DNA from: Pusillimonas sp. MFBS29
GTDB taxonomy: Bacteria > Pseudomonadota > Gammaproteobacteria > Burkholderiales > Burkholderiaceae_B
Length of the DNA: 64,000 nt
Reading direction: 5' to 3'
NCBI RefSeq assembly: GCF_020687695.1
Contig: NZ_JAJEWL010000005.1
Coordinates: 186,001 to 250,000 of the forward strand
Below the pieces are notes generated by a model that made no database searches, was not told where the DNA came from, and saw only the letters and a list, made by a program, of their open reading frames with translations. This document shows, piece after piece, positions 16,785-24,544 of the stretch; the stretch's first letter is position 1; each line of letters opens with the position of its first letter. Made by a program: the position numbers and the translations under genes.

Positions 16785-17846
16785 TCATTCGGCTTCACCC
16801 TTGGGAACCCATGCCTGAAACTGATCCAGGCCCTGCGGCGCAAGATTCTTCAGCATTTCGTAGAAATCCAAGGGTATGGTCTGCTGGGCCCGGCGTATCA
16901 AATAAGGCGCCGGATGGCTGGGTTCGTGACGCTCGAAATAAAGCGAGGCCTTTTCCAGCGCCAGCAGCGCATCTTCGCGAGTCTGAATGACCGCCTCGCG
17001 CCATACGCCTTCCGACACCGTCCGGGCATCCGCGTGTGCAGTCATCTCCGCCGGCAGGGTACCGGCCTGCTGCGCAAGATCACCCTCAACTGAGGTCGAC
17101 CCTGGCTCTTGCCCGGCCTCCTGCACAGCCGCGTCGGTCACGCTGGCAACCATACCCAGCGTACGACGCATGCTCATGAAATCAGGCACCCACTCGGACC
17201 CAATACGCGCTGCCACAATGTCCTCGATGGCCTGCAGGCCGGCCAGCGCCTGAGTAACCGCCAGCAATTCGGGCGCTTCGAGCAGACGGGCATGACGCAA
17301 GGCTTCCACCAGGCGTGGACGTCCGCCCGGATAGCCATCGAACTGCGTCTTGCTCCCGTCAAGCAAGGCTTCGGCCTCGCGCAGCGACACCTGCCCATGC
17401 ACCCCTTGCAGCAAGAACGCCGAGCGCACGCTGCGGGCGACGCCTTGCGTATCGCCCAGAGCCACGAGCGCATTCACACGCGGCATGGGGTCATGCTCAT
17501 CGTCAAGTATCAACAAAGGATATATATTGTCCCAGTGACCATCGAGGACGGTTGCCAGCAACTGTATGCCGTCTGAAAAGCCACACAAGCCTCTCAGTTC
17601 CGTCCAGGCCTGTGTCAGCAGCACAAGCACCCGTATGTCGCAAGTACGTTCACTGAGGGCGGCGGCCTCGCGCTCTATCAAGGCCCAGTCGGGTGCCTGC
17701 CCCGGAATAATGGTGGACCCGAACTGCTGCTCGGGCTTGCCCGCAACGGCCTGCTGCAGTGCGAGGAACTCGGGACTATATTCCAGATCGGCCCCGGTAT
17801 AGGACGGGGACGCAAAGGTATCAAACAGGTCAGCAAGCTCGGCCAT
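16785..17846 (-). CDS. tssA: TssA, T6SS cap/initiation protein
   Basis: TssA primes and caps tube/sheath assembly. The 353-residue protein has the ImpA-type N-terminal domain (about 15-140; PSYTGADLEYSPEFLAL and ALIEREAAALSERTCDIRVL), a variable middle, and a C-terminal region ending RAQQTIPLDFYEMLKNLAPQG. As the first gene of the leftward block, its upstream region (17847-18007) should carry the main promoter of tssA-H. Confidence 0.93.
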   Translation of the reverse strand: MAELADLFDTFASPSYTGADLEYSPEFLALQQAVAGKPEQQFGSTIIPGQAPDWALIEREAAALSERTCDIRVLVLLTQAWTELRGLCGFSDGIQLLATVLDGHWDNIYPLLILDDEHDPMPRVNALVALGDTQGVARSVRSAFLLQGVHGQVSLREAEALLDGSKTQFDGYPGGRPRLVEALRHARLLEAPELLAVTQALAGLQAIEDIVAARIGSEWVPDFMSMRRTLGMVASVTDAAVQEAGQEPGSTSVEGDLAQQAGTLPAEMTAHADARTVSEGVWREAVIQTREDALLALEKASLYFERHEPSHPAPYLIRRAQQTIPLDFYEMLKNLAPQGLDQFQAWVPKGEAE

Positions 17847-17939
17847 TGAATCTCATCTGTAGCGGTTTGCCGGGAAGCTGTCATGGACAGCCCCCTGGTC
17901 AGAAGTGATGAAATTCTAGGCAGACGGTACTTAGCCAAT

Positions 17940-17986
17940 GTGACACGTTCTATTTTTTACAGTATTTAATATCTTGTACGTGTCAC
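17940..17986. promoter_or_regulatory. Inverted repeat upstream of tssA, candidate operator
   Basis: GTGACACGT (17940-17948) and ACGTGTCAC (17978-17986) are perfect 9-bp inverted arms separated by 29 AT-rich bases, in the gap between tssA and the SYLF lipoprotein gene. The position, about 95-140 bp upstream of tssA, fits a dimeric or tetrameric regulator site for the T6SS operon. A terminator for the leftward lipoprotein gene is less likely because there is no adjoining T-run and the loop is long. The regulator is unknown. Confidence 0.5.
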
Positions 17987-18007
17987 GCTACATATTGATA
18001 CGCCGTG

Positions 18008-18631
18008 CTAGCTGGACTTGTTCGATGCTGCCGCGTTGCTTTCTTCCAGGCGCTGTACTTTAGTGCCTTCGAGCGAAACACCCGCCATCAGGCCGGCATT
18101 CGTCATGACAAAGCCCACCACAGGTTCATTCAGGGTGTTCAGGTCAACCGAGCCATTGGCGCTGACATTGGCCACCGCAACCGTAGCGTCGATGCCGGCA
18201 GTCCAGCCATTGCTGGCCAGGAACTTGTCGAGCGCGTCTTTCGTCTTGAAGACGAAAATAATGGCCTTGGACTGTGCACCCAGCTGTAAGCCGACCGAAC
18301 CACTGGAGGTCGTGTAATAGCCCTGGTTCTTGCCCTTGACCCGCAATACCCCGTTGCCATGTTCCGCGCCAATAAGCACGCTGGCACCCAGTACTTTCGG
18401 GAACACCAGCACGCCGGCCGATTGCGCAACCAGGTCACGCGATCCCGGAGCAACCTGGTAGAGCCGTTTTATGGCAGCATCGGAACCGGTATTGATGTCT
18501 TCTATGACCTCTGCACGGGTTTTCTGGTCACGCGGCAAAGTGGTGGTGCACGCGGTCAGTGCCAGACCAGCGGTAGCCAATACTGCGGCTGTCAGCACTT
18601 TGCGTGAAGTGATGGTAAATTTTTTGTTCAT
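18008..18631 (-). CDS. SYLF/YSC84-domain lipoprotein
   Basis: SYLF (YSC84, DUF500) domains bind lipids; bacterial versions are mostly small envelope lipoproteins of unknown exact role. From the ATG at 18631 (GGAG ten bases upstream) the 207-residue product has a signal peptide ending in LTAC. The domain covers about residues 60-200, with AGVLVFPKVLGASVLIGAEHGNG-type sequence, the GSVGLQLGAQSKAIIFVF strand and TNAGLMAGVSLEGTK near the end. An in-frame ATG at 18679 would place 16 residues ahead of the signal peptide and is disfavoured. It is transcribed as a single gene, away from DUF2165. Confidence 0.88.
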   Translation of the reverse strand: MNKKFTITSRKVLTAAVLATAGLALTACTTTLPRDQKTRAEVIEDINTGSDAAIKRLYQVAPGSRDLVAQSAGVLVFPKVLGASVLIGAEHGNGVLRVKGKNQGYYTTSSGSVGLQLGAQSKAIIFVFKTKDALDKFLASNGWTAGIDATVAVANVSANGSVDLNTLNEPVVGFVMTNAGLMAGVSLEGTKVQRLEESNAAASNKSS

Positions 18632-18757
18632 CAGTAGCTCCAGAGTGTTGGTGTTCGAAAGTACAGCACCTTTCTGCATTTGCCAGCAAGCAGGATGCCC
18701 GCGCCTACAGCTTACCGCCCGCCGTAATCAAAATGCAATCTTCGCCCCGAGGGACAC

Positions 18758-19264
18758 ATGACCATACGCTATTCCAAGATCCTGCTTGTTGCGTCCATTG
18801 CATTATTTGCAACCCTTACCGCATTCGGCAACATTACCGACTACGGCAGTAACTTCGCCTTCGTGCAGCATGTACTGCTCATGGACACTATCTTTCCGGA
18901 AGCCACCATCCGTTATCGTGCGATTCAATCGCCAGCCCTACATCACGCTGCCTATTTATTGATCACCGCACTGGAAGCCCTGACCGCCATCCTGTGCTGG
19001 GTCGGAGCCTGGCGTTTACTAAGGCTGGCCAAGGCCTCCCATCAAGACTTCAACCGTGGAAAAAATATGTCCATCGCCGGACTGACACTGGGCTTTCTGG
19101 TTTGGCAAACAGGCTTCATGTCGGTGGGCGGAGAATGGTTCGGCATGTGGATGTCTGAGCAGTGGAATGGCGTGCCATCGGCATTTCGTTTTTTTGTCAC
19201 CATTATTCTCGTGCTGATTTATCTGGTGCAGCCTGATACCGACCATGCTGCAGGAGTACAGTAA
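18758..19264 (+). CDS. DUF2165 family small membrane protein
   Basis: This 168-residue protein has four predicted membrane helices (about 7-24, 63-85, 108-125, 143-160) and the ITDYGSNFAFVQHVLLMD and WNGVPSAFRFF segments typical of DUF2165. The function of this family is not known. It is divergent from the SYLF gene and is followed 33 bp later by the DsbA-like gene on the same strand, so the two may share a transcript. Confidence 0.85.
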   Translation: MTIRYSKILLVASIALFATLTAFGNITDYGSNFAFVQHVLLMDTIFPEATIRYRAIQSPALHHAAYLLITALEALTAILCWVGAWRLLRLAKASHQDFNRGKNMSIAGLTLGFLVWQTGFMSVGGEWFGMWMSEQWNGVPSAFRFFVTIILVLIYLVQPDTDHAAGVQ

Positions 19265-19297
19265 CGTTTTTCCAATTCGTGATCAGGGTTAAGCGCC

Positions 19298-19891
19298 ATG
19301 AAGACCATTCAATACTATTTCTCACCGATGTCGCCCTGGACCTATCTTGGCCATGAAAGACTGATGGACATCGCCCGGCACCATGGCGCAGCCATCGAAC
19401 CCAAGCCGACCAACCTGGGCAAGATATTTCCGGCGTCCGGGGGCCTGCCCTTGAAAAAACGCGCGCCCCAACGCCAGGCTTACCGCCTGCGCGAACTGGA
19501 ACGCTGGTCGCGGTACCTGACACTGCCGTTGAATTTGCATCCCAAGTTCTTTCCTGTCGACGACACAGACGCTGCCTTGATGATCACAGCCACCCTTGCC
19601 AAGGGCGATGTTCAGGCAGCACTGGTCCTGTCCGGCAAGCTGCTGCGTGCCGTTTGGGTCGAAGAAAAAGATATTGCAGACGCCGGCACCCTGATGCAGG
19701 TGGCCAACGAAGCCGGCCTGGATGGCGCCGCATTGTATTCGGCGCGCGATGCAGGCATGGCTCTATACGAGCAATACACTCAAGAGGCGGCCCGGCTTCA
19801 GGTATTCGGTGCGCCCTGGTATGTGTACAAGGGCGAACCGTTCTGGGGTCAGGACAGGCTGGACTTTCTTGATCGGGCGCTGGCTGACTGA
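19298..19891 (+). CDS. 2-hydroxychromene-2-carboxylate isomerase / DsbA-like family protein
   Basis: The 197-residue product has the thioredoxin-fold kappa-GST/DsbA2 pattern of 2-hydroxychromene-2-carboxylate isomerase relatives: IQYYFSPMSPWTYLGHERL at the start (Ser-Pro-Trp in place of a CxxC pair), a helical insert, then VFGAPWYVYKGEPFWGQDRLDFL with the cis-Pro-type GAPW turn. Members isomerise aromatic degradation intermediates with glutathione, but this one is in no aromatic pathway cluster, so the substrate is unknown. Confidence 0.85.
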   Translation: MKTIQYYFSPMSPWTYLGHERLMDIARHHGAAIEPKPTNLGKIFPASGGLPLKKRAPQRQAYRLRELERWSRYLTLPLNLHPKFFPVDDTDAALMITATLAKGDVQAALVLSGKLLRAVWVEEKDIADAGTLMQVANEAGLDGAALYSARDAGMALYEQYTQEAARLQVFGAPWYVYKGEPFWGQDRLDFLDRALAD

Positions 19892-19914
19892 TTTATAGAA
19901 AGAGTACTTGCTGC

Positions 19915-20898
19915 TCAGGCAACAGCACTGGCCTCATCCAGCAGCGCAATATCAGCCGCAGTCAGCGTAAGCCGGGTAGCCTTGATCAGGCTATCCATCT
20001 GTTCAAGACGAGAGGCGCTGGCGATCGGTGCCGTAACACCTTCACGCGTCATCAGCCAGGCCAGGGCCACCTCGGCAGGCTTTCCATTATGACCCTGTGC
20101 CACCGTATCCAGCGCATCAAGAATGCGCAAGCCGCGTGCATCCAGATACTTTTCAATACCGCCCCCGCGCGCACTCTTGCCCAGGTCGTCTTTGCTGCGA
20201 TACTTGCCGCTGAGAAAGCCCGAGGCCAGGCTGTAGTAAGTGATGACCCCCAGTTGCTCGGACATGACCAGATCACGCAACTCACCTTCGTAGCCGGCAC
20301 GATCATAAAGATTGTATTCAGGCTGCAATACGTCGTAGCGCGGCAGGCCGGATCCACTCGACGCAACCATGGCTTCACGCAATTGCGCAACGCTGTAATT
20401 GGATGCGCCTATGGCCCGCACCTTGCCTTGCTGGATCAGCGTTTCATAGGCGCGCAAGGTTTCCTCGATGGGCGTTTGCTCGTCGGGAAAATGACTAAAG
20501 TACAGATCAATACGGTCGGTTTGCAAACGGCGCAGGGAATCCTCGGCGGCTTCGATAATCCGCCTGGCCGACAGGCCGGTGCGATCCGGCCCGAGCGGAG
20601 CCCCCACCTTGGTAATAAGCACTACTTTCTCGCGCCGCGAGGCATCGGCCTTGAGCCACTGGCCAATGATGGTTTCTGATTCCCCGCCCTGATTCCCGGG
20701 AACCCAGGTCGAATACATATCTGCAGTATCGATAGCGTTCAGCCCTGCACCCACAAAGCAATCCAGCAAGGAAAACGAGGTTTGCCTGTCTGCGGTCCAG
20801 CCAAATACATTGCCGCCAAAAACCAAAGGCGCGATTTCAAGGCCGGTTTTACCCAGTTTTCGCTTTCCGGTTGTGGGGGAATGATGCGATGTGGTCAT
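19915..20898 (-). CDS. Aldo/keto reductase
   Basis: This 327-residue TIM-barrel oxidoreductase should reduce carbonyl compounds with NADPH. The catalytic tetrad is recognisable: Asp and Tyr in NAIDTADMYSTW, Lys in VVLITKVG, and His in DLYFSHFPDE. The cofactor region near the C-terminus (APIASASRLEQMDSLIKA) is also intact. It resembles the group that includes YajO/YghZ-type and auxin-induced-like reductases. It is a monocistronic gene divergent from the methyltransferase. Confidence 0.93.
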   Translation of the reverse strand: MTTSHHSPTTGKRKLGKTGLEIAPLVFGGNVFGWTADRQTSFSLLDCFVGAGLNAIDTADMYSTWVPGNQGGESETIIGQWLKADASRREKVVLITKVGAPLGPDRTGLSARRIIEAAEDSLRRLQTDRIDLYFSHFPDEQTPIEETLRAYETLIQQGKVRAIGASNYSVAQLREAMVASSGSGLPRYDVLQPEYNLYDRAGYEGELRDLVMSEQLGVITYYSLASGFLSGKYRSKDDLGKSARGGGIEKYLDARGLRILDALDTVAQGHNGKPAEVALAWLMTREGVTAPIASASRLEQMDSLIKATRLTLTAADIALLDEASAVA

Positions 20899-21000
20899 TG
20901 CGAGCCCTTCCTTAACTTATGAAACGTACACGAACTATTCATCAGATATAACATATGACGCTGCAAGAATTATTTTGCACGTTCACCAAAGGCGTTTTTC

Positions 21001-21627
21001 ATGAAAATAGATGACGACACCCTGCGGCGCATTACTGAATTGACACTCACGCACTACAACCAATCCGCCGACAGCTTCCGGGCGGGAACAAGCGATCACG
21101 ATGTCAGCCAGAATATTGCCGCCCTGCTGCGCCATATAGAAGGAACGCCGCCGTTCACCTTACTGGACCTGGGATGCGGCCCTGGACGCGACCTGAAAAC
21201 CTTCAGCGCACTGGGGCACCACGCCATAGGCCTGGACGGATCAGAACGTTTTGTCGAAATGGCCCGCAGTGACACCGGTTGCGAGGTCTGGCATCAGAAT
21301 TTCCTCGACCTGCAATTGCCCGCAGGCTACTTCGACGGCATTTTTGCCAACGCTGTTCTGTTCCATGTTCCGCTACAGGCGGTGCCTCAGGTCCTGAGAC
21401 GACTACACGCAACACTCAAGCCGCGAGGCGTGCTGTTTTCCTCGAACCCTCGCGGGCAGAACCAGGAAGGCTGGAATGGAAACCGCTACGGCTCTTACCA
21501 TGACCTGACGCAATGGCAATCACTGATGCAGGCTGCCGGCTTCCACGAACTGGAACACTATTACCGACCAGACGGCCTGCCACGCGAACAACAGCCCTGG
21601 CTGGCCAGCGTGTGGCGAGCGGCATAG
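21001..21627 (+). CDS. Class I SAM-dependent methyltransferase
   Basis: The 208-residue protein has a complete S-adenosylmethionine fold: motif I LLDLGCGPGRDLKTF (about 55-69), the acidic motif II in GLDGSERFVEMAR, and a post-motif LPAGYFDGIFANAVLFHVP. The C-terminal MQAAGFHELEHYYRP is typical of small-molecule methyltransferases (Methyltransf_11/25). The substrate cannot be told from sequence or neighbours. Confidence 0.9.
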   Translation: MKIDDDTLRRITELTLTHYNQSADSFRAGTSDHDVSQNIAALLRHIEGTPPFTLLDLGCGPGRDLKTFSALGHHAIGLDGSERFVEMARSDTGCEVWHQNFLDLQLPAGYFDGIFANAVLFHVPLQAVPQVLRRLHATLKPRGVLFSSNPRGQNQEGWNGNRYGSYHDLTQWQSLMQAAGFHELEHYYRPDGLPREQQPWLASVWRAA

Positions 21628-21767
21628 CCGAACAGCCATGCCATGCCATCCCATGCAGAAATGCTGACACAGCCACATGGCCCTTCATTGCCGCAAAAAT
21701 AATTAATATGTTACTAAATCGAGCGGTGGATTTTCTCGAACAATAAGGAGAGGCATGGAGGATAGGC

Positions 21768-23364
21768 ATGGGCTATCTCAAGTTTTTGCGAGAAGGCGTC
21801 GACGTCGGCAGGAACTCTGTAATGAGGCTGGCACTGGCTGGCGGGCTCCTGTCGTTTACAGTTCCGATTGGATTGTCACTGTACTGGGCATGGCAGCAGA
21901 ACCTGGATGACCAGGAGAAAAAAGCCGCTGCTATCGCCCACGAAGTGTTGCGCCGCAGTAACGACGCGATCGACCCGGTTGTACAGTCGATCTACCCCGC
22001 CCTTTTTAACGCCCAAACCGCCGAACCTTGTTCATCTGAAACAATCGCGGCAATGCGACGGCTGGATCTGGCGTCTGATCAGGTACAGACTGTTGCGTAT
22101 GTCCAGGACAACACCTTGCTGTGTTCGGCCTATGGGCACCACAACATTCCTCTGGGCCCACCTTCCTTCATCACTCCCCGGGGCACCAGCATATGGGCCT
22201 CACACGAACTGCCAACCATCCCTGGAGCGAAGTTCTTGTTTATGACCCAGAAAGATACAGGCTACACCGCAGTGATCCTGTCCAAAACCTTTCTGAATAT
22301 ATTCACCGATGACCCTGAAGTATCTGTCGGCCTTTATTCCCTGTCGTCCAAAAGTCTTATTGCCGGAAGAGGAAAGTATGATCCTCACTGGCTCGACACC
22401 ACCAGGGGAAAAAACAAAAACTCAGTTCACCGACGGGGACAGTCTGGTTGCCATACAGCGTTCCGACGCCTTTGAGTTTGCCGCATTTGCCACCTTGCCA
22501 ATGGTAAATATCCAACGAGGCCTCTACGACAAGGCCTTGGTGCTTGTTCCCCTTGGTGTACTTGCCGCAGGAGTACTCGCGTTTGCTGTATTCATTTTGA
22601 CGCGTCAGCAGCTGACTTTGATCTCGACCCTCAAGGTCGCGTTGAAGCGCCGGGAATTTTCTATGGTTTATCAGCCTATTGTGGATTTGCAATCAGGTCG
22701 ATGGCTCGGTGCAGAAGCGCTTGTTCGATGGCATCGCCCAGCCGGTGAAACAGTGCCTCCGGATATATTCATCAAAGCAGCCGAAGACGCGGGATTTATT
22801 CAAGACATCACAGCGCAAGTCATGGAAATGGTAGGTCGGGATGCCACACAATTCTTCAAACGCCACCGGGACTTTCACATTGCCATAAATCTTTCCTCTG
22901 CCGATCTGGAGTCTCCGACAACGATATCAGCACTTGCCAGGCTTGCAGCACAAACGGGCGCAGGTAACGGCAATCTTCTTGTTGAGGCAACGGAGCGCGG
23001 ATTCCTGGAAGCTGAAGTTGTACGTGACACGCTTCAACAGATCCGCTCAATGGGCATACAGGTAGCAATCGATGACTTCGGCACCGGATACTCAAGCTTG
23101 TCGTATCTGGAAGATTTTGAACTGGACTCTCTGAAGATCGACAAATCCTTTGTGGACACGCTGGGCAAGGACTCTGCAACAAGCCAGGTGGTGCCACACA
23201 TCATAGAGATAGCCAAATCCCTGAAGCTGATAATGATTGCAGAGGGCGTGGAAACGGAAGACCAAGCACAGTATCTTCGGGATCGCGGTGTGCAACTTGC
23301 GCAAGGCTGGCTGTTTGCGAGGCCGATGTCTTTTGCCGCGTTGAACAAGCGCCTTGGGGCATAG
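21768..23364 (+). pseudogene. EAL-domain c-di-GMP phosphodiesterase with periplasmic sensor, split by a +1 frameshift
   Basis: The first frame (21768 to about 22400) encodes a membrane helix (about 20-40) and a CSS-motif-type periplasmic sensor domain with a Cys-Ser-Ser triplet (AEPCSSET). The second frame (to 23364) continues it with a second membrane helix (LVLVPLGVLAAGVLAFAVF) and a full EAL domain: EALVRW, the NLSSADLES Asn, EATERG, IDDFGTGYSSLSYL, LKIDKSFV, AEGVET and QGWLFARP. All metal-binding and catalytic residues appear present. The frames join around 22405-22420, where GGGG is followed by AAAAAA-C-AAAAA; one extra base there explains the break. It is either a true mutation, slippage-based switching, or a sequencing error. 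The start ATG has a strong GGAGGAT upstream. Confidence 0.88.
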
Positions 23365-23386
23365 CCGTCAATTAAGCATAGCCAAC

Positions 23387-23422
23387 AAAAAACCCGCAAT
23401 GCGTTTAAACATGCGGGTTTCT
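23387..23422 (-). terminator. Intrinsic terminator beside attL (diverged copy of the tRNA-Ser terminator)
   Basis: On the minus strand CCCGCATG...CATTGCGGG forms a stem followed by TTTTTT; on the plus strand it also ends the EAL gene. The same 36 bases, with three loop changes, recur at 31076-31111 just after the tRNA, at the same 31-bp distance from the att core. Confidence 0.75.
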
Positions 23423-23452
23423 GCAGTACTGTTGGCCAGTTTAAAAAGATAA

Positions 23453-23470
23453 CTGGCGGGACGGAGGGAG
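23453..23470. repeat. attL core, degenerate copy of the tRNA-Ser 3' end
   Basis: CTGGCGGGACGGAGGGA matches the tRNA 3' end CTGGCGGAGACGGAGGGA with one missing base. It lies 31 bp from the terminator, exactly as on the right side, so the two flanks align over about 84 bp. The match stops after GGGA, inside what would be the T-arm. Confidence 0.7.
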
Positions 23471-23529
23471 TCACATTTAATACCGAAACCCGCATGAATA
23501 AAGGATTTCAATCAATCATAGAAATCAGA

Positions 23530-23549
23530 TACCCCCAAAAATACCCCCA
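23530..23549. repeat. Left integrase arm-type repeats
   Basis: Two TACCCCCA boxes at 23530 and 23542 lie 12 bp apart and about 75 bp inside the left core. An equivalent pair with the same 12-bp spacing is found near the right end (31010 and 31022), and both are followed by CTT. This is the pattern of arm-type sites for a tyrosine integrase (inference). Confidence 0.6.
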
Positions 23550-23607
23550 CTTATGGAGCACTGGAGGGTTTTGCCCGATAACCCCACGATGGTACACGGC
23601 AGACGGT

Positions 23608-23629
23608 AAAAAGCCCGGCGAACCGGGCT
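23608..23629 (-). terminator. Intrinsic terminator of the leftward element genes
   Basis: On the minus strand AGCCCGG-TTCG-CCGGGCT is followed by TTTTT: a 7-bp stem with a stable tetraloop and U-run, 20 bp beyond the stop of the 84-residue gene. This supports leftward transcription of that gene. Confidence 0.85.
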
Positions 23630-23648
23630 GTGTTGGTAGCATGGGGGG

Positions 23649-23903
23649 TCAGTGGGCGCCTACCAGTTTGTCTATGCGTGGCACGCCGCCAACTTTTGGC
23701 ACCTTCCCGCACCATTCACTGAATCCCTGCCGCGGGTACACTGCTTCACCATCACGGTATTCATACGGTGGGCCGTACTGCAATACGCCACATACCTGCT
23801 CAGTCAGGCGGCGCCAGTCTTCCAACCTCGCGGGGGTTACGCCAAGCAGCATCACGACAGCATCGGCGGTGTAGTAGACATTGCTCGATTGAGGCTCAGG
23901 CAT
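23649..23903 (-). CDS. Small unknown protein of the element, possible DNA-binding
   Basis: From the ATG at 23903 (GGAG nine bases upstream) this encodes 84 residues. The beginning, NVYYTADAVVMLLGVTPARLEDWRRL, looks like a winged-helix or excisionase-type helix-turn-helix, followed by YGPPYEYRDGEAVYPRQGFSEW, which could be a wing. I do not recognise the family. The gene is real by its good ribosome-binding site and a perfect terminator just after it. As the last gene before attL, an excision or accessory role is possible but unproven. Confidence 0.6.
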   Translation of the reverse strand: MPEPQSSNVYYTADAVVMLLGVTPARLEDWRRLTEQVCGVLQYGPPYEYRDGEAVYPRQGFSEWCGKVPKVGGVPRIDKLVGAH

Positions 23904-24020
23904 GAGGGCTCCAATTAGGAAACGGAACAAGGGCCTCTATGATGCCGTCGGGTGATGGTGCCGTGAAGGGGTGAACGTTACGCAGTCAACCACTTCCGTG
24001 GTGGCCTGATGAAATGGTAT

Positions 24021-24090
24021 TCGACCCCCCCCGGGGGAGTCCCCCCCGTGTCCACAGGTGGGCACCGCCCCCCTCCCCCCTGTCACGGGT
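24021..24090 (-). other. G/C-homopolymer-rich structured stretch inside the element
   Basis: Runs of C8, G5, C7, C6 and C6 occur within about 60 bp (24025-24080) between the 84-residue gene and the XRE gene. On the minus strand they can form strong stem-loops such as GGGGGGG against CCCCC. An 80-codon frame (23937-24179, minus) spans it but has no clear ribosome-binding site and a biased composition. An untranslated regulatory RNA, as in the immunity region of P4-type satellites, is an alternative. Confidence 0.35.
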
Positions 24091-24198
24091 AGCTGAAATA
24101 TAGGCCCTGAAACTTCAGAATCGCGTTTTCTGGCTGTGTAACGCAGCGTATCCAAGATCATATTGTTTTGGTACGCCATCTTGATGGTGGGTTTTAAG

Positions 24199-24444
24199 CT
24201 ATACGTCGGCCCGTCGCATGAGTTCCCACATACTCACGCCCAAACACTTACAGATACGCGCAAGGGTTATGGCCGAAAGATTGTGTTGGCCACGCTCCAC
24301 GCCGCCCATGTAGCTACGATCTACCCCGGCCTCGTATGCGAGTGTCTCCTGAGACAAACCAAGCTCGGCTCTCAGCTCGCGTATAGCCTGCCCAATACTT
24401 ATTAGGACTGGGTCTCCTGCATAGCGTGGGGATGGTCTTGCCAT
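24199..24444 (-). CDS. XRE-family helix-turn-helix regulator
   Basis: The 81-residue protein is nearly all HTH_3 domain (about 14-72): IGQAIRELRAELGLSQETLAYEAGVDRSYMGGVERGQHNLS (key residues GLSQ..LA...GVDRSYM..VERG), then ARICKCLGVSMWELM. This type often represses the excision or lytic genes of an element or acts as an antitoxin, but no toxin is adjacent. It is divergent from the lipoprotein gene across a 100-bp gap, so it may regulate both itself and that gene. Confidence 0.9.
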   Translation of the reverse strand: MARPSPRYAGDPVLISIGQAIRELRAELGLSQETLAYEAGVDRSYMGGVERGQHNLSAITLARICKCLGVSMWELMRRADV

Positions 24445-24544
24445 GCCCGCAATGCTGATTTATTGCCGTACACAGCACCACGGGATATGATACCCATTGG
24501 GCGATACATACCGTTTCTTTTACAAGCATCATGAAGGAGGTTTC
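24445..24544. promoter_or_regulatory. Divergent promoter region between the XRE gene and the lipoprotein gene
   Basis: The 100-bp gap contains GGGATATGATACCC (24482-24495), an imperfect dyad, and a second GATAC at 24503. These are candidate binding sites for the adjacent XRE protein. AAGGAGG just before 24545 is a near-perfect ribosome-binding site. No certain -35/-10 pair is seen. Confidence 0.4.

Noticed and set aside
23401-23480. A second tRNA-Ser gene at the left end
   Set aside because: Only about 18 bp of the 3' end are present, with a base missing; no anticodon arm exists.
23937-24179. An 80-codon minus-strand frame in the element
   Set aside because: It runs through G/C homopolymers, has no convincing ribosome-binding site and a composition unlike a folded protein. 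I kept the region only as a structured stretch.
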